Assembly: GCA_035293565.1 (NCBI GenBank)
Contig: DATGMP010000118.1
Coordinates: 1 to 11,613 of the forward strand
Origin: DATGMP01 sp035293565
GTDB lineage: Bacteria > Pseudomonadota > Alphaproteobacteria > BOG-932 > Roseiterribacteraceae
Direction: 5' to 3'
DNA length: 11,613 bases
Positions 1 through 6,485 of the stretch are shown here, piece after piece. Both the position numbers and the translations under genes were made by a program. The stretch's first letter is position 1, and the number at the start of each line of letters is the position of its first letter. The notes under the pieces are model-generated. The model searched no databases. It saw only the letters and a list, made by a program, of their open reading frames with translations, and was not told the DNA's origin.

Positions 1-1410
1 CCTGAGCGCGAAATGGAATATCGACACGACCTTCGCCTGCGCTTCCGGGCGCAGGTAGATTAATAGATTGCGACACGAAACCAGGTCGAGCCGGGAGAAT
101 GGCGGATCGGCCAACACGTCCTGAACCGTGAATACGACGGCTCCGCGCAGGTCCGGGAGCACTCTGTAGCTGTGGCCTTCCTTCGAAAAGAATCGGGCAA
201 GACGCGCCGGCGATACATCGGCCTCTATCGATTCGGGGTAAAGACCCTCGCGGGCGCTCGCGACCGCATCCGGATCGACATCGGAAGCGAAAACCTGCAG
301 CTTGATGCTGACATCGGTCTTTGCGAGCTCCTCGAGAAAGAGCATGGTCAGGGAGTATGTCTCCTCACCCGTGCTGCATCCGGCGATCCAAATGCGCAGC
401 GGGTGATCGGGCGATCGGCTGCGGACCAGCTCCGGGATGATCGTCTCCGCCAGGAAATCGAAAACTTTCGGATCGCGAAAGAAGCTCGTGACGTTGATGA
501 GGAGGTCCTTTGCCAGGACCTCGAGCTCGTTTGCGTCGGTGCGCAGTATCTCGAGATACCGATCCATGTGGTCGCCTTCGATCGCGGCCATCGCCATTCG
601 CCGCTCGATCCGGCGCGCCAGAGTGCCCGGCTTGTAGAGGGTGAAATCATGCGTGGTCCTGGTGCGGAGGAGATCGATGATCTCGGGCAGGCAATCCTGG
701 GCCGGGTCCTGCGGACTGCGACCATTCTGGTCCTGCGCGCCGGAGCGTCGGCGGTTGAAATCGACGAGGGCCTCCGCGATCTTGTCCACCGGAAGCACCA
801 GGTCGACCGACCCTGTCGCGATCGCGCTCCGCGGCATGCCGTCATAGCCGGCGTCGGCGGGCTCCTGCGCGATGACGAGCCCGCCCTTTCCTTTTACGGC
901 TTTCAGCCCAAGGCTACCGTCGGCCCCTGTTCCCGACAGGATCACGCAGACGGCGCGCGAACCGTATTCGTCGGCCAGCGAGTGCAGCAAAAAATCGAAC
1001 GGCAGGCGCGCACCATGACGGGCTTGCGGCTGCGAGAGGCGCAGGGCGCCGCCGACGACGGAGAGATAGGTTGCAGGAGGGATGACATAGAGGTGATCGT
1101 GCTCGATCGCCATGCCATCCTCGGCCTGCCGCACGGTCATCGCCGTATGGCCGGCCAACAGGTCCACCATCATGCTCTCGTGGGTCGGGTCGAGATGCTG
1201 GACCAGGATGAAGGCCATCCCGTTGCCCGCCGGCAGCGCGTCCATGAGCTTCCCGCAGGCATCAAGGCCGCCCGCCGAGGCGCCGATTCCGACGACCGGA
1301 AAGTCGTTGGAACCGCTCGGCGGCAGGCGGCGGCCAGGTTCTTTCGGTACGGTGTCGATGACGCCCTCGCTTCTATTGCCGCGCTGGATCGGTCGTTTTT
1401 CGAATTGAGG
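1..1410 (-). CDS. CheB-CheR fusion protein (methylesterase/methyltransferase), 5' part, cut by the window edge
   Basis: The frame is open without a stop for 470 codons and continues past the left edge. Numbering from the first codon after the upstream TAG (1411-1413), a CheB methylesterase domain spans about 37-215. It has GIGASAGG with the catalytic Ser at about 45, QHLDPTHE with His at about 72, and GTGADGS with Asp at about 164, spaced as in known CheB triads. A CheR methyltransferase domain follows from about 235: NVTSFFRD near 306, the SAM-binding stretch WIAGCSTGEE near 342, acidic DVDPDA near 377, and DPPFSRLDLVSCRNLLIYL near 435-453. There is no receiver domain ahead of CheB. Such fusions usually continue into PAS and histidine kinase domains and serve non-flagellar signalling; that part lies outside. 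No ATG, GTG or TTG occurs in frame before the CheB core; the first in-frame ATG (1243-1245) would remove the catalytic Ser. A frameshift, a rare start, or a sequence error is therefore likely near 1373-1410. Family is certain, the start is not. Confidence 0.93.
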
Positions 1411-1749
1411 CTACGCCGCTAGAGGACCTCAAACGTTCGGTGGCGACATGTCGTTGGCCCCGAGCCGGTCCTTGTCCGGATCCGAATCGCCCCGCGGACG
1501 GCATGCGGATCCGAGCCATAATATTGACCCGGGCGAGCATGAATTCAATGTATGGCCTGCGAAGTGAAGCCGATATCGACAACAATACGGCCAATTCCTC
1601 AGATGAACCATGCACTTTTTCCGGGCGATTTGATGAGTAGTTTCCGAGGCTGCCCTGGGGGGACCTCTCTTGGTTATCGTTGTCCCGCATGAATCGACCG
1701 GAATACGTCGCGGTCGGTCAACAACTTTGGCTCGCAGGGCCCAGGCCGC
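1411..1749. other. Spacer between the CheB-CheR gene and the receiver gene pair
   Basis: This 339-base stretch separates divergent genes and should hold both promoters. No gene with a recognisable product is seen. On the minus strand a frame open upstream of 1373 contains ATG and TTG codons (for example TTG near 1430) and ends in TAG just inside the CheB-CheR gene. It may be the true, frame-shifted N-terminus of that protein. On the plus strand one copy of the recurring motif TGAGTAGTTTCCGAG lies at 1634-1648, about 100 bases ahead of the next gene. No convincing -35/-10 pair, EcfG or RpoH site was found. Confidence 0.5.
1634..1648 (+). repeat. Recurring intergenic motif, copy 1 (TGAGTAGTTTCCGAG)
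   Basis: The 15 bases are identical to those at 4143-4157. With the next three bases (GCT) they match the minus-strand copy at 3253-3270 in 17 of 18 positions. The copy lies in a spacer and points toward the small ORF at 1750. The function is unknown; a regulator or sigma-factor site is a guess from placement only. Confidence 0.55.
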
Positions 1750-1956
1750 ATGAAAATGAATAACGTCGTTTATTTCCCAATTTCGCATCCAAACGGCCGT
1801 GGCGAGGCGGAGCTGCATAGAGGAGCGGTGAGCGCAGGCCACCTGCCGTGCGAACTGCCCGATCCGGGGCCCGACCCAAAGAATGCCGCGACGAATCTGC
1901 GCTACGGAATCGAAGTCTGGGTCAATGAAGGCGGCGCCGGAGGCGAACTCGATTGA
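1750..1956 (+). CDS. Unknown 68-residue protein ahead of a receiver gene
   Basis: I do not recognise this protein. It starts MKMNNVVYFPISHPNG, has no signal peptide, membrane segment or Cys pair, and is rich in Gly, Pro and acidic residues toward the end. The main support is placement: its TGA (1954-1956) overlaps the ATG of the receiver gene (1956-1958) by one base, a layout typical of translational coupling. Against it, the ribosome binding site is weak (GCAGGG about 13 bases upstream) and the opposite strand is also open. An ATG two codons in (MNNVV) is an equal start choice. It could be a leader ORF for the receiver gene. Confidence 0.42.
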   Translation: MKMNNVVYFPISHPNGRGEAELHRGAVSAGHLPCELPDPGPDPKNAATNLRYGIEVWVNEGGAGGELD

Positions 1957-2324
1957 TGAGAAAGGCACTCCGGATCGTAGTCGTCGAAGATGACGCCGTT
2001 ATCGGCATTCTGCTCGCCGAGTTGCTCGCCGGAATGGGCCATGACGTTTGCGCGATCGAAACCACTGAAGCCGGGGCTGTGACCGCCGCCGCTCAATACG
2101 ATCCGGACATGATGATCGTGGACGTCGGGTTGGGCGCCGGAAGCGGCATCTCGGCCGTCGAAAAAATCCTTCGCAGCAGGCCCGTCCCGCACGTGTTCGT
2201 CAGCGGTAATGTGGCAAGGTCTCAGATGCTCAGTCCGGGCGCGGTCTTCATCGAGAAACCCTATCGTGAATCCGACTTGGTCCGCGGCATTCTGAAGGCC
2301 CTCAGCAAGGCGGCTACATTTTGA
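1956..2324 (+). CDS. Stand-alone response regulator receiver protein
   Basis: This 122-residue protein is one CheY-like receiver domain with no output domain. Visible landmarks are the acidic pocket VVVEDD (Asp12/Asp13), the phospho-acceptor Asp56 in MMIVDVGLG, Ser83 in VFVSGN at the usual Thr/Ser switch place, and Lys101 in IEKPY. Such single-domain regulators pass phosphate from a histidine kinase to another protein or to a phosphorelay; the partner is not visible. The CheB-CheR fusion 550 bases away, which in full form often carries a kinase, is a possible partner by neighbourhood only. The ATG at 1956 is preferred because it overlaps the upstream stop; TTG at 1953 is possible and sits nearer the GGAGG at about 1939-1943. 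Family assignment is firm. Confidence 0.92.
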   Translation: MRKALRIVVVEDDAVIGILLAELLAGMGHDVCAIETTEAGAVTAAAQYDPDMMIVDVGLGAGSGISAVEKILRSRPVPHVFVSGNVARSQMLSPGAVFIEKPYRESDLVRGILKALSKAATF

Positions 2325-2400
2325 AGAGCGCGCCCGTCGAGTGACGCCGTTATCTGCGTTGGAATTGGCGATGCCGTCGCGAAGGATCCGTGGCCGACTC

Positions 2401-2571
2401 TCATTCGTGCCAGACGCGGCGCCCGTAGTCGTGGTCGCCGCCATAACCCCCTCTGTCGCTATAGCCGCCCCCGTAGTAATCGCCGCGTCCCCCACGCCCG
2501 AACGGCTCCACGACACAGCCCGCGATGACCAGAAAGGCACATGCGATCAGGATAAATCGTCCGAGTTTCAT
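2401..2571 (-). CDS. Small Gly/Tyr-rich lipoprotein, hypothetical
   Basis: This is a 56-residue product with a basic N-terminus, a hydrophobic segment and a lipobox VIAGC, with the lipidated Cys at position 19. The mature part is only about 38 residues, mostly Gly, Tyr, Arg and Asp (GGRGDYYGGGYSDRGGYGG). It should be a lipid-anchored envelope peptide of unknown role. The ATG at 2569-2571 is chosen because GGAGGCG stands seven bases upstream; a longer reading would put the signal peptide in the middle of the protein. It converges on the receiver gene with 76 bases between, in which no clear terminator hairpin was seen. Similar small Gly-rich lipoproteins are common in Hyphomicrobiales. Confidence 0.72.
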   Translation of the reverse strand: MKLGRFILIACAFLVIAGCVVEPFGRGGRGDYYGGGYSDRGGYGGDHDYGRRVWHE

Positions 2572-2653
2572 AATCGCCTCCAGGAATAGCAATCCGTCGC
2601 GAAGTGAGGCCTCATCGGCTCTAGTTCCAGTTCGGGCGGTCGGCCTGAGCGCA

Positions 2654-3118
2654 CTAATGGAGAGCGATGTCGACGACTCGGTTCTCTGCGGACGAGACGT
2701 CATTGCCGGTCGCCGTCGTGCCTTGCCTTTTCTCGCCGGTCCAGCGCGTCTCGACACGGTCTAGGGGTATGCTGCCGTCATAGACAATCGCGTCACGGAC
2801 AGCATCGGCGCGCCGATGCGACAGATGCATGTTGTAATCCCTGCTGCCGACCGTGTCGGTCCGACCGATGATCGTCGCGACCATGGCCGGGTTGTGCTGG
2901 AGCGAGGCGATCACGTCGCCGACGACCTTCCGTCCATCCGAGTTAATGGCAAAGCTGCCGGTGTCGAAATATACGCTGCTCCAGGCAGCATTCGGTCCGG
3001 GCGCCACCGGCGGTGGATTCGACGCCACCGCTTGAGGCTGATTGTGGGCGCAGGCGCCGAGCAGCGAAATCGCGCTGACCGCGGCGAGCTGGCGCCAGAA
3101 AACTATGCGTTGTGACAT
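2654..3118 (-). CDS. OmpA-family lipoprotein (peptidoglycan-binding domain)
   Basis: This is a 154-residue protein. Residues 1-23 form a lipoprotein signal with lipobox LLGAC (Cys23), then a Pro/Ala-rich linker to about 45. A compact OmpA C-terminal domain covers about 48-154: VYFDTGS at the first strand, the peptidoglycan-contact region GRTDTVGSRDYNMHLSHRRADAV split around residues 85-107 with Asp88 and the Arg pair 102-103, and ENRVVDIAL at the end. The family anchors the outer membrane to peptidoglycan through diaminopimelate. The start at 3118 has GGAG seven bases upstream and puts the signal peptide first; the frame is open further upstream, but that extension has no signal sequence. The spacer toward the divergent gene at 3407 carries the recurring motif, pointing at this gene. 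Confidence 0.9.
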   Translation of the reverse strand: MSQRIVFWRQLAAVSAISLLGACAHNQPQAVASNPPPVAPGPNAAWSSVYFDTGSFAINSDGRKVVGDVIASLQHNPAMVATIIGRTDTVGSRDYNMHLSHRRADAVRDAIVYDGSIPLDRVETRWTGEKRQGTTATGNDVSSAENRVVDIALH

Positions 3119-3252
3119 CTGCGTCTCCGGTTGATCGGCAAAAAAGCGATATATTCCCCGTCGTATTTCGACGTCCACCTGGCGGCGTGGATTCCGGATC
3201 GCCTGATCCGAGGAACGAGAACCAGAATACTTGTCGGCGCGACTGCAAGTAT

Positions 3253-3270
3253 AGCCTCGGAATCTACTCA
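3253..3270 (-). repeat. Recurring intergenic motif, copy 3, minus strand (TGAGTAGATTCCGAGGCT)
   Basis: Read on the minus strand, these 18 bases differ from the stretch at 1634-1651 at one position. The copy ends about 135 bases ahead of the OmpA-type gene and faces it. A TATACT hexamer begins directly after the motif on the minus strand (TATACTTG), so the motif could lie in or next to a promoter spacer. Confidence 0.5.
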
Positions 3271-3329
3271 CGAGCTGTGTCTCAATCCCGCCCCGCATGA
3301 ATCGGTTGCCTCCCGGTCAAAACTATTTC

Positions 3330-3354
3330 GGAACATCTGAAGGTTTCACTGGTT
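3330..3354 (+). promoter_or_regulatory. EcfG-type general-stress promoter
   Basis: GGAAC at 3330-3334 is followed after exactly 16 bases by GGTT at 3351-3354. The alphaproteobacterial general-stress sigma factor EcfG recognises GGAAC-N16/17-cGTT, so the -35 part is perfect and the -10 part differs only at its first, weakest base. Transcription would begin about 45 bases ahead of the ATG at 3407. A search by eye found no other GGAAC in the window with a GTT at this distance in an intergenic place. Confidence 0.65.
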
Positions 3355-3406
3355 CGCCGTTGGACGATGAACGGCTTTCGTTCAAGAAATTTCCAGGAGA
3401 AAAGTC

Positions 3407-3727
3407 ATGTTGCATAAAATACTCGCGGGCGCGGCGGCGTTCGCAATGACGACCGGATTGGCGTTCGCGCAAGACACGCAAACCACATCAACCTCTCACA
3501 CGACCGACGCGACTGCGACCACAAGCCAACCTGCCACCAAAGGGCACGCGGCTAAGGGCGGCTCGGAAAGTTACGAATATAGCGTCGACAGCACCACGGT
3601 TACTGGACCAGTGGCGCGCCCGCCTTCGACGCTCGAGAAAACGACGACCACCACGACAACGGTCCCACCGACCCCAATCGTGAAGGACACGACCAATACG
3701 ACTTCGACCACCACCGAGACGCGGTGA
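3407..3727 (+). CDS. Secreted Thr-rich low-complexity protein, hypothetical
   Basis: This is a 106-residue protein with a standard signal peptide (MLHKILAGAAAFAMTTGLAFA) and likely cleavage after residue 21. The mature chain is almost wholly Thr, Ser and Pro with a seven-Thr run near residue 85, only one Tyr/Glu-rich patch (SESYEYSVDS) and no Cys, so it is probably disordered in the periplasm or outside. AGGAG eight bases ahead of the ATG fixes the start. The EcfG-type promoter just upstream suggests a general-stress product. No family is recognised. It resembles in composition the lipoprotein gene that follows, which may point to a shared role in the envelope. Confidence 0.78.
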   Translation: MLHKILAGAAAFAMTTGLAFAQDTQTTSTSHTTDATATTSQPATKGHAAKGGSESYEYSVDSTTVTGPVARPPSTLEKTTTTTTTVPPTPIVKDTTNTTSTTTETR

Positions 3728-3744
3728 CATTGCCCCGAAGCTGA

Positions 3745-3768
3745 ATGCCCCGGTAGAGGGCCGGGCAT
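3745..3768. terminator. Hairpin after the Thr-rich gene
   Basis: The arms ATGCCCCGG (3745-3753) and CCGGGCAT (3761-3768) pair with one bulged C around a seven-base loop, 18 bases after the stop codon. No T-tract follows, so if it terminates transcription it does so weakly or with other factors. It could also protect the mRNA 3' end. Confidence 0.4.
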
Positions 3769-3883
3769 CCAGGATTACCGCCGACAACGATCCGCTAGAC
3801 CGGGCCTTCCGGGCGAATGTGTGGCAATTGGGCCGCGATCCGAGCGGTCGCCAATACGCCCCTGAAATTAGGAGTCTTAGACC

Positions 3884-4072
3884 GTGACCTATACAAAATA
3901 TTCAATCCGTTTTCTGATCACCGCGACTTTGGTCACAAGTATGATTGCCCTGGCTGGCTGCGGCAGTACGGAAAGGGTCACCAGGACCACGACAACCGAA
4001 CAAACTACAACGCCGTCCGTCGCGCCGACATCGTCGTCGACAACGACAACGACACAACAAACGCGCCCTTAA
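3884..4072 (+). CDS. Small Thr-rich lipoprotein, hypothetical
   Basis: This is a 62-residue product starting at GTG, with TTAGGAG ending ten bases upstream. A signal segment (ITATLVTSMIALAGC) gives lipobox LAGC with Cys26. The mature part of 36 residues is mainly Thr, Ser and Gln (TRTTTTEQTTTPS, then SSSTTTTTQQT). It should be lipid-anchored and exposed as a short flexible tail. No family is recognised. A longer frame (3817-4131) overlaps it but lacks a signal peptide and a ribosome binding site. It is 156 bases after the secreted Thr-rich gene and may share its transcript if the hairpin between is leaky. Confidence 0.7.
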   Translation: MTYTKYSIRFLITATLVTSMIALAGCGSTERVTRTTTTEQTTTPSVAPTSSSTTTTTQQTRP

Positions 4073-4142
4073 AATGCGGAACCGAACGCGGATCCAGCAT
4101 AGACGCAGTCCGCCTTCGGTGGGCCTTATGATCCCACCGCGC

Positions 4143-4157
4143 TGAGTAGTTTCCGAG
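4143..4157 (+). repeat. Recurring intergenic motif, copy 2 (TGAGTAGTTTCCGAG)
   Basis: These 15 bases are identical to copy 1 at 1634-1648. The flanks also show a loose shared pattern, with CT and CC pairs in the same offsets after the core. It lies 100 bases ahead of the possible small peptide at 4259 and about 295 bases ahead of DUF3309. Confidence 0.55.
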
Positions 4158-4258
4158 TCTCCCAGGAAGATCGCTGAGCAGTCTATAATCGCTCCGCGAT
4201 CGCCTGGTTCCGGGCGGCGAACGCGAATTTGGTGCAGGCTGTGCGGGATTTCCGAACG

Positions 4259-4360
4259 ATGCTGGTTGACGCATTGAGTACCAGCTGGCTGCCTGGGGCC
4301 GCGCTCGCGGTAACCGCTTTGGTGATCGCGAAAGTGATCGCGGGACGCCGCATCAGATGA
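4259..4360 (+). CDS. Possible 33-residue single-span membrane peptide
   Basis: The reading MLVDALSTSWLPGAALAVTA continues with a hydrophobic helix and ends in a basic tail (GRRIR), the usual look of a small inner-membrane peptide. The same frame is open back to a TGA at 4175, and that part also reads like protein (AWFRAANANLVQAVRDF); a TTG/GTG pair at 4228-4233 could start a longer, 43-44 residue form. No good ribosome binding site stands before any of these starts, so it may instead be the 3' remnant of a decayed gene. No family is recognised. Confidence 0.3.
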   Translation: MLVDALSTSWLPGAALAVTALVIAKVIAGRRIR

Positions 4361-4402
4361 CCGAGATGACGCGAAGACGGCGGCACATCGGCGGGTGACA
4401 AG

Positions 4403-4420
4403 CGTGGCCGTCAGGCCACG
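4403..4420. other. Short perfect hairpin in the DUF3309 leader
   Basis: CGTGGCC (4403-4409) and GGCCACG (4414-4420) pair perfectly around GTCA. It ends 32 bases ahead of the DUF3309 ATG. With no T-tract it is not a standard terminator; it may be a leader structure or the end of the preceding transcript. Confidence 0.4.
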
Positions 4421-4452
4421 GCGATCCACGGCTCGCGGCAGGAGATAGAATC

Positions 4453-4617
4453 ATGTCGATCGGACTTATACTCGTTATCATCCTGGTCGTTTTCTTGCTG
4501 GGCGGCTTCAGCGGCCGCTTCGGTGGTTACGGATATGGCTACGGTAATCGCGGCGTCGGTGTGATCGGCGTCATCCTAATCGTTGTCGTCGTGTTGCTCC
4601 TCTTGGGCCGAATTTGA
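4453..4617 (+). CDS. DUF3309 family small membrane protein
   Basis: The 54-residue product has two hydrophobic segments (residues 3-18 and 35-52) around a Gly/Tyr-rich hinge (GGYGYGYGNRG). It ends in LLLLGRI, the typical DUF3309 layout and length. The biochemical role of this family is unknown; members sit in the inner membrane and are often found near stress genes in alpha- and betaproteobacteria. AGGAG eight bases before the ATG supports the start. It is 18 bases ahead of the host-attachment-type gene, so the two are probably one transcript. Confidence 0.85.
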   Translation: MSIGLILVIILVVFLLGGFSGRFGGYGYGYGNRGVGVIGVILIVVVVLLLLGRI

Positions 4618-4635
4618 TCCGATGAAGGAGCAACG

Positions 4636-5085
4636 ATGAAACATCCGGGCACATGGTATCTTGTCACCGACGGCGGCCGCGCTCGGATCGTGCGCAAGCA
4701 GGACGCGCACGACGCGTTCGACACGATCAGGGAGTTCGCCTCGGCGGAGATCCATCGTCACTCCCATGAGCTCGGTACGGATCGGCCCGGCCGAACACAC
4801 GAGAGCGCAGGGTCTGCGCACCACGCAGTACAGCCGCGCGAGGATCTGCACCGGGCCGACAAGCGGAACTTCGTCGACGAGGTTGCTAAGGCGGTGAACG
4901 AGGCGAATGCCGTCGGCGAGTTCGACCGCCTGATACTTGTGGCTCCCGCCCACGCGCTAGGGGAGCTGCATCATGTCCTCGACGCCCCGACGCGGCTGAA
5001 GATTGCCGGCGAGCTGCAGAAGGATTTGACCAACGTCCCCAACGCGGACCTCGCGAAGCACTTTGCCGATCTCGGCCAAGTCTGA
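4636..5085 (+). CDS. Host attachment family protein (AtsE/baeRF-like fold)
   Basis: This is a 149-residue soluble protein of the family named 'protein required for attachment to host cells'. Visible family marks are the N-terminal WYLVTDGGRARIV, the central His/basic region with REDLHRADKRNFVDEVA (about 88-104), the strand-helix FDRLILVAPAHALGELH (about 115-131) and the C-terminal HFADLGQV. The fold resembles the eRF1-like archaeo-bacterial release-factor domain group. The family name comes from plant-associated bacteria, but many free-living species have it, so the attachment role is not shown here. AAGGAG ends five bases before the ATG. It follows DUF3309 closely. Confidence 0.85.
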   Translation: MKHPGTWYLVTDGGRARIVRKQDAHDAFDTIREFASAEIHRHSHELGTDRPGRTHESAGSAHHAVQPREDLHRADKRNFVDEVAKAVNEANAVGEFDRLILVAPAHALGELHHVLDAPTRLKIAGELQKDLTNVPNADLAKHFADLGQV

Positions 5086-5168
5086 CGAACAACCGGGGCG
5101 GCAAGGACGACGAGGCGGGTCGCACAGGCGCTCGAGATGACGTACCCGCCTGATGTCCGGAGCGTCAC

Positions 5169-5435
5169 ATGTCCATGATCGTCTGGATCCTGTTGGGCCT
5201 GGGGTTGGGCCTGATCGCCAGCAAAGTCGTCAGCACCACGGGCGAGGGCACTGTCGTCGACATTCTGCTCGGGATCGTCGGCGCGCTCCTTGGCGGCTGG
5301 CTGTTCGACGTGTTCGGCGGCAGCGGCGTCGGGGGTTTCAATACCGGCAGCATTTACAGCGCCGTTGCCGCTATGCTCGGCGCTATCGCTCTCTTGGCGA
5401 GCTACCACGCCTTCCTTCGCCGCCGAATGCTATGA
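5169..5435 (+). CDS. GlsB/YeaQ/YmgE-type stress response membrane protein
   Basis: This 88-residue protein has three hydrophobic segments (about 4-19, 30-47 and 63-82) and Gly-rich turns, including GIVGALLGGWLF, which is the signature stretch of the transglycosylase-associated/GlsB family (PF04226). Members are small inner-membrane proteins linked to acid and general stress; no enzyme activity is established. The ATG at 5169 has GGAG six bases upstream; the second ATG at 5175 is an alternative. It lies 83 bases after the host-attachment-type gene in the same direction and converges on the DUF1345 gene. Confidence 0.85.
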   Translation: MSMIVWILLGLGLGLIASKVVSTTGEGTVVDILLGIVGALLGGWLFDVFGGSGVGGFNTGSIYSAVAAMLGAIALLASYHAFLRRRML

Positions 5436-5473
5436 CTTGACAGGAGGATTAGTCTGCTGGGCCGTCAGGCTGG

Positions 5474-6160
5474 TTAAATTTCGCTGGCGAGGATATTGAT
5501 CGTGAGCGCCAGGATGATCGTGTTGAACAGGAACGACACGATCCCATGCGCCAGCGCGACGCGCCTGATGCCCCGCCCCGAAACCTGAACGTCGGAGACT
5601 TGGCAGGTCATTCCGATGACGAATGAAAAGTACATGAAGTCCCAATAATCGGGCTTGTTCTCGGATGGAAATTCCAGTCCGCCAATCAATCCGTCCTCAT
5701 CATCCTCGTCGGTCGCAGGTCCATAAAACTCGTGCGCGTAGTGCAGCGCGAAGATCGTGTGGGCGAGAAACCAGGACAGCAAAATCGTCGCCGCGATCAA
5801 TGCAAAATAGAGCCCTGCCTCTTCCGAGGATTTCAGGCGCTTTTGAATGAAAGCCAGCGCGGCGACGCTGAACAACCCGCCCGCCGTGATGACAATCAGA
5901 ATCGCCCAGCGTCCCGCGTCCTGCAGCGCGGCTCGGCGGCGCATCGCCTCCTGAGTGCTTGAGGTGATCATCGCGACGATCAGCAGAACAGAGACGAGCG
6001 CTCCGGCATCCCATCCCACGAGTGCCCTGGTCATTTCCCCGTAATGGCGAGGAACGCCGAAGAAGGCTGCCAGACCCGCCAGGCTCCCAAAGAGCAGGCG
6101 TAATCTCGCGGCCAGGGGCGCGGGCAAGACAGACTCGTGCGGGCTGCGAAAGCGCGCCAT
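5474..6160 (-). CDS. DUF1345 family membrane protein
   Basis: This 228-residue protein has about five to six membrane segments (around 20-36, 50-66, 86-104, 120-138, 175-190 and 203-224). The stretch LAHTIFALHYAHEFY followed by an acidic loop and DYWDFMYFSFVIGMTCQVSDV is characteristic of DUF1345, as is the length. The function is not known; it is a bacterial inner-membrane family. The ATG at 6160 has GGAG about 11 bases upstream, which is a little far, and the protein begins with a basic soluble stretch as usual. A degenerate version of the recurring motif (TGAGTATGCCGAG, minus strand near 6275-6287) lies about 115 bases upstream. Confidence 0.85.
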   Translation of the reverse strand: MARFRSPHESVLPAPLAARLRLLFGSLAGLAAFFGVPRHYGEMTRALVGWDAGALVSVLLIVAMITSSTQEAMRRRAALQDAGRWAILIVITAGGLFSVAALAFIQKRLKSSEEAGLYFALIAATILLSWFLAHTIFALHYAHEFYGPATDEDDEDGLIGGLEFPSENKPDYWDFMYFSFVIGMTCQVSDVQVSGRGIRRVALAHGIVSFLFNTIILALTINILASEI

Positions 6161-6485
6161 CTTCTCGAAGGCTCCAATTATTCAGATCGCAATCGCAAAG
6201 ACCATCGCATAGGTCGACTGAATGCAGCAATTGCGACGCTGAGCCCTGCACGACGCCGATGATGAAGCGAGGCGGCCGCTCTCGGCATACTCAGAGGGAT
6301 CATTGGCCGGTCCAGACAGCACAACCACAGGATATGCTTGGTTTCTTGGGAGCGTCCGAGGTCCTAACATGAACCGACATCGGGCGAGTCGTCACCTAAC
6401 GAGTGCTGGAAGGCATTTGAGGGCGGATCGGCATAGGCGCCTTTTCGGCGCGATCGCGTTTGAATCATACAAGAGGTGTCGGGCG
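6161..6485. other. Divergent spacer between DUF1345 and the SLC13-type permease
   Basis: This holds the promoters of both genes, but no hexamer pair is convincing. The permease frame is open through most of it on the plus strand (from 6303), yet the translated stretch is Arg/His-rich with no membrane or signal character, so it is treated as untranslated. The sequence AAGAGG at 6471-6476 is the likely permease ribosome binding site. Confidence 0.45.

Larger units (their letters stand above)
4073..4452. other. Spacer of 380 bases with a motif copy, a possible tiny gene and a hairpin
   Basis: Between the Thr-rich lipoprotein and DUF3309 there is no standard-size gene. It holds, in order, the recurring motif (4143-4157), a TATAAT hexamer at 4184-4189 without a clear -35 partner, a possible 33-codon membrane peptide (4259-4360) inside a frame open from 4178, and a short perfect hairpin (4403-4420). 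Confidence 0.5.

Noticed and set aside
172..1422. A 416-codon open reading frame on the plus strand
   Set aside because: It is wholly antisense to the CheB-CheR gene, whose minus-strand translation shows all catalytic motifs; the plus-strand product is Arg/Asp-rich with no recognisable domain.
1429..1968. A 179-codon minus-strand frame across the spacer and the small ORF
   Set aside because: There is no family similarity, no good ribosome binding site and odd composition (many Cys, Trp and Arg). It overlaps the coupled small ORF and the start of the receiver gene.
2623..2628. GGAAC on the minus strand ahead of the small Gly/Tyr-rich lipoprotein as an EcfG promoter
   Set aside because: At 16 and 17 bases downstream there is no GTT (TCAC instead), so only half of the promoter is present.
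3211..3236. GGAAC on the plus strand near 3211 followed by GTCG as a second EcfG promoter
   Set aside because: The -10 part does not read GTT and the site is about 190 bases from the gene, while a better site is present at 3330-3354.
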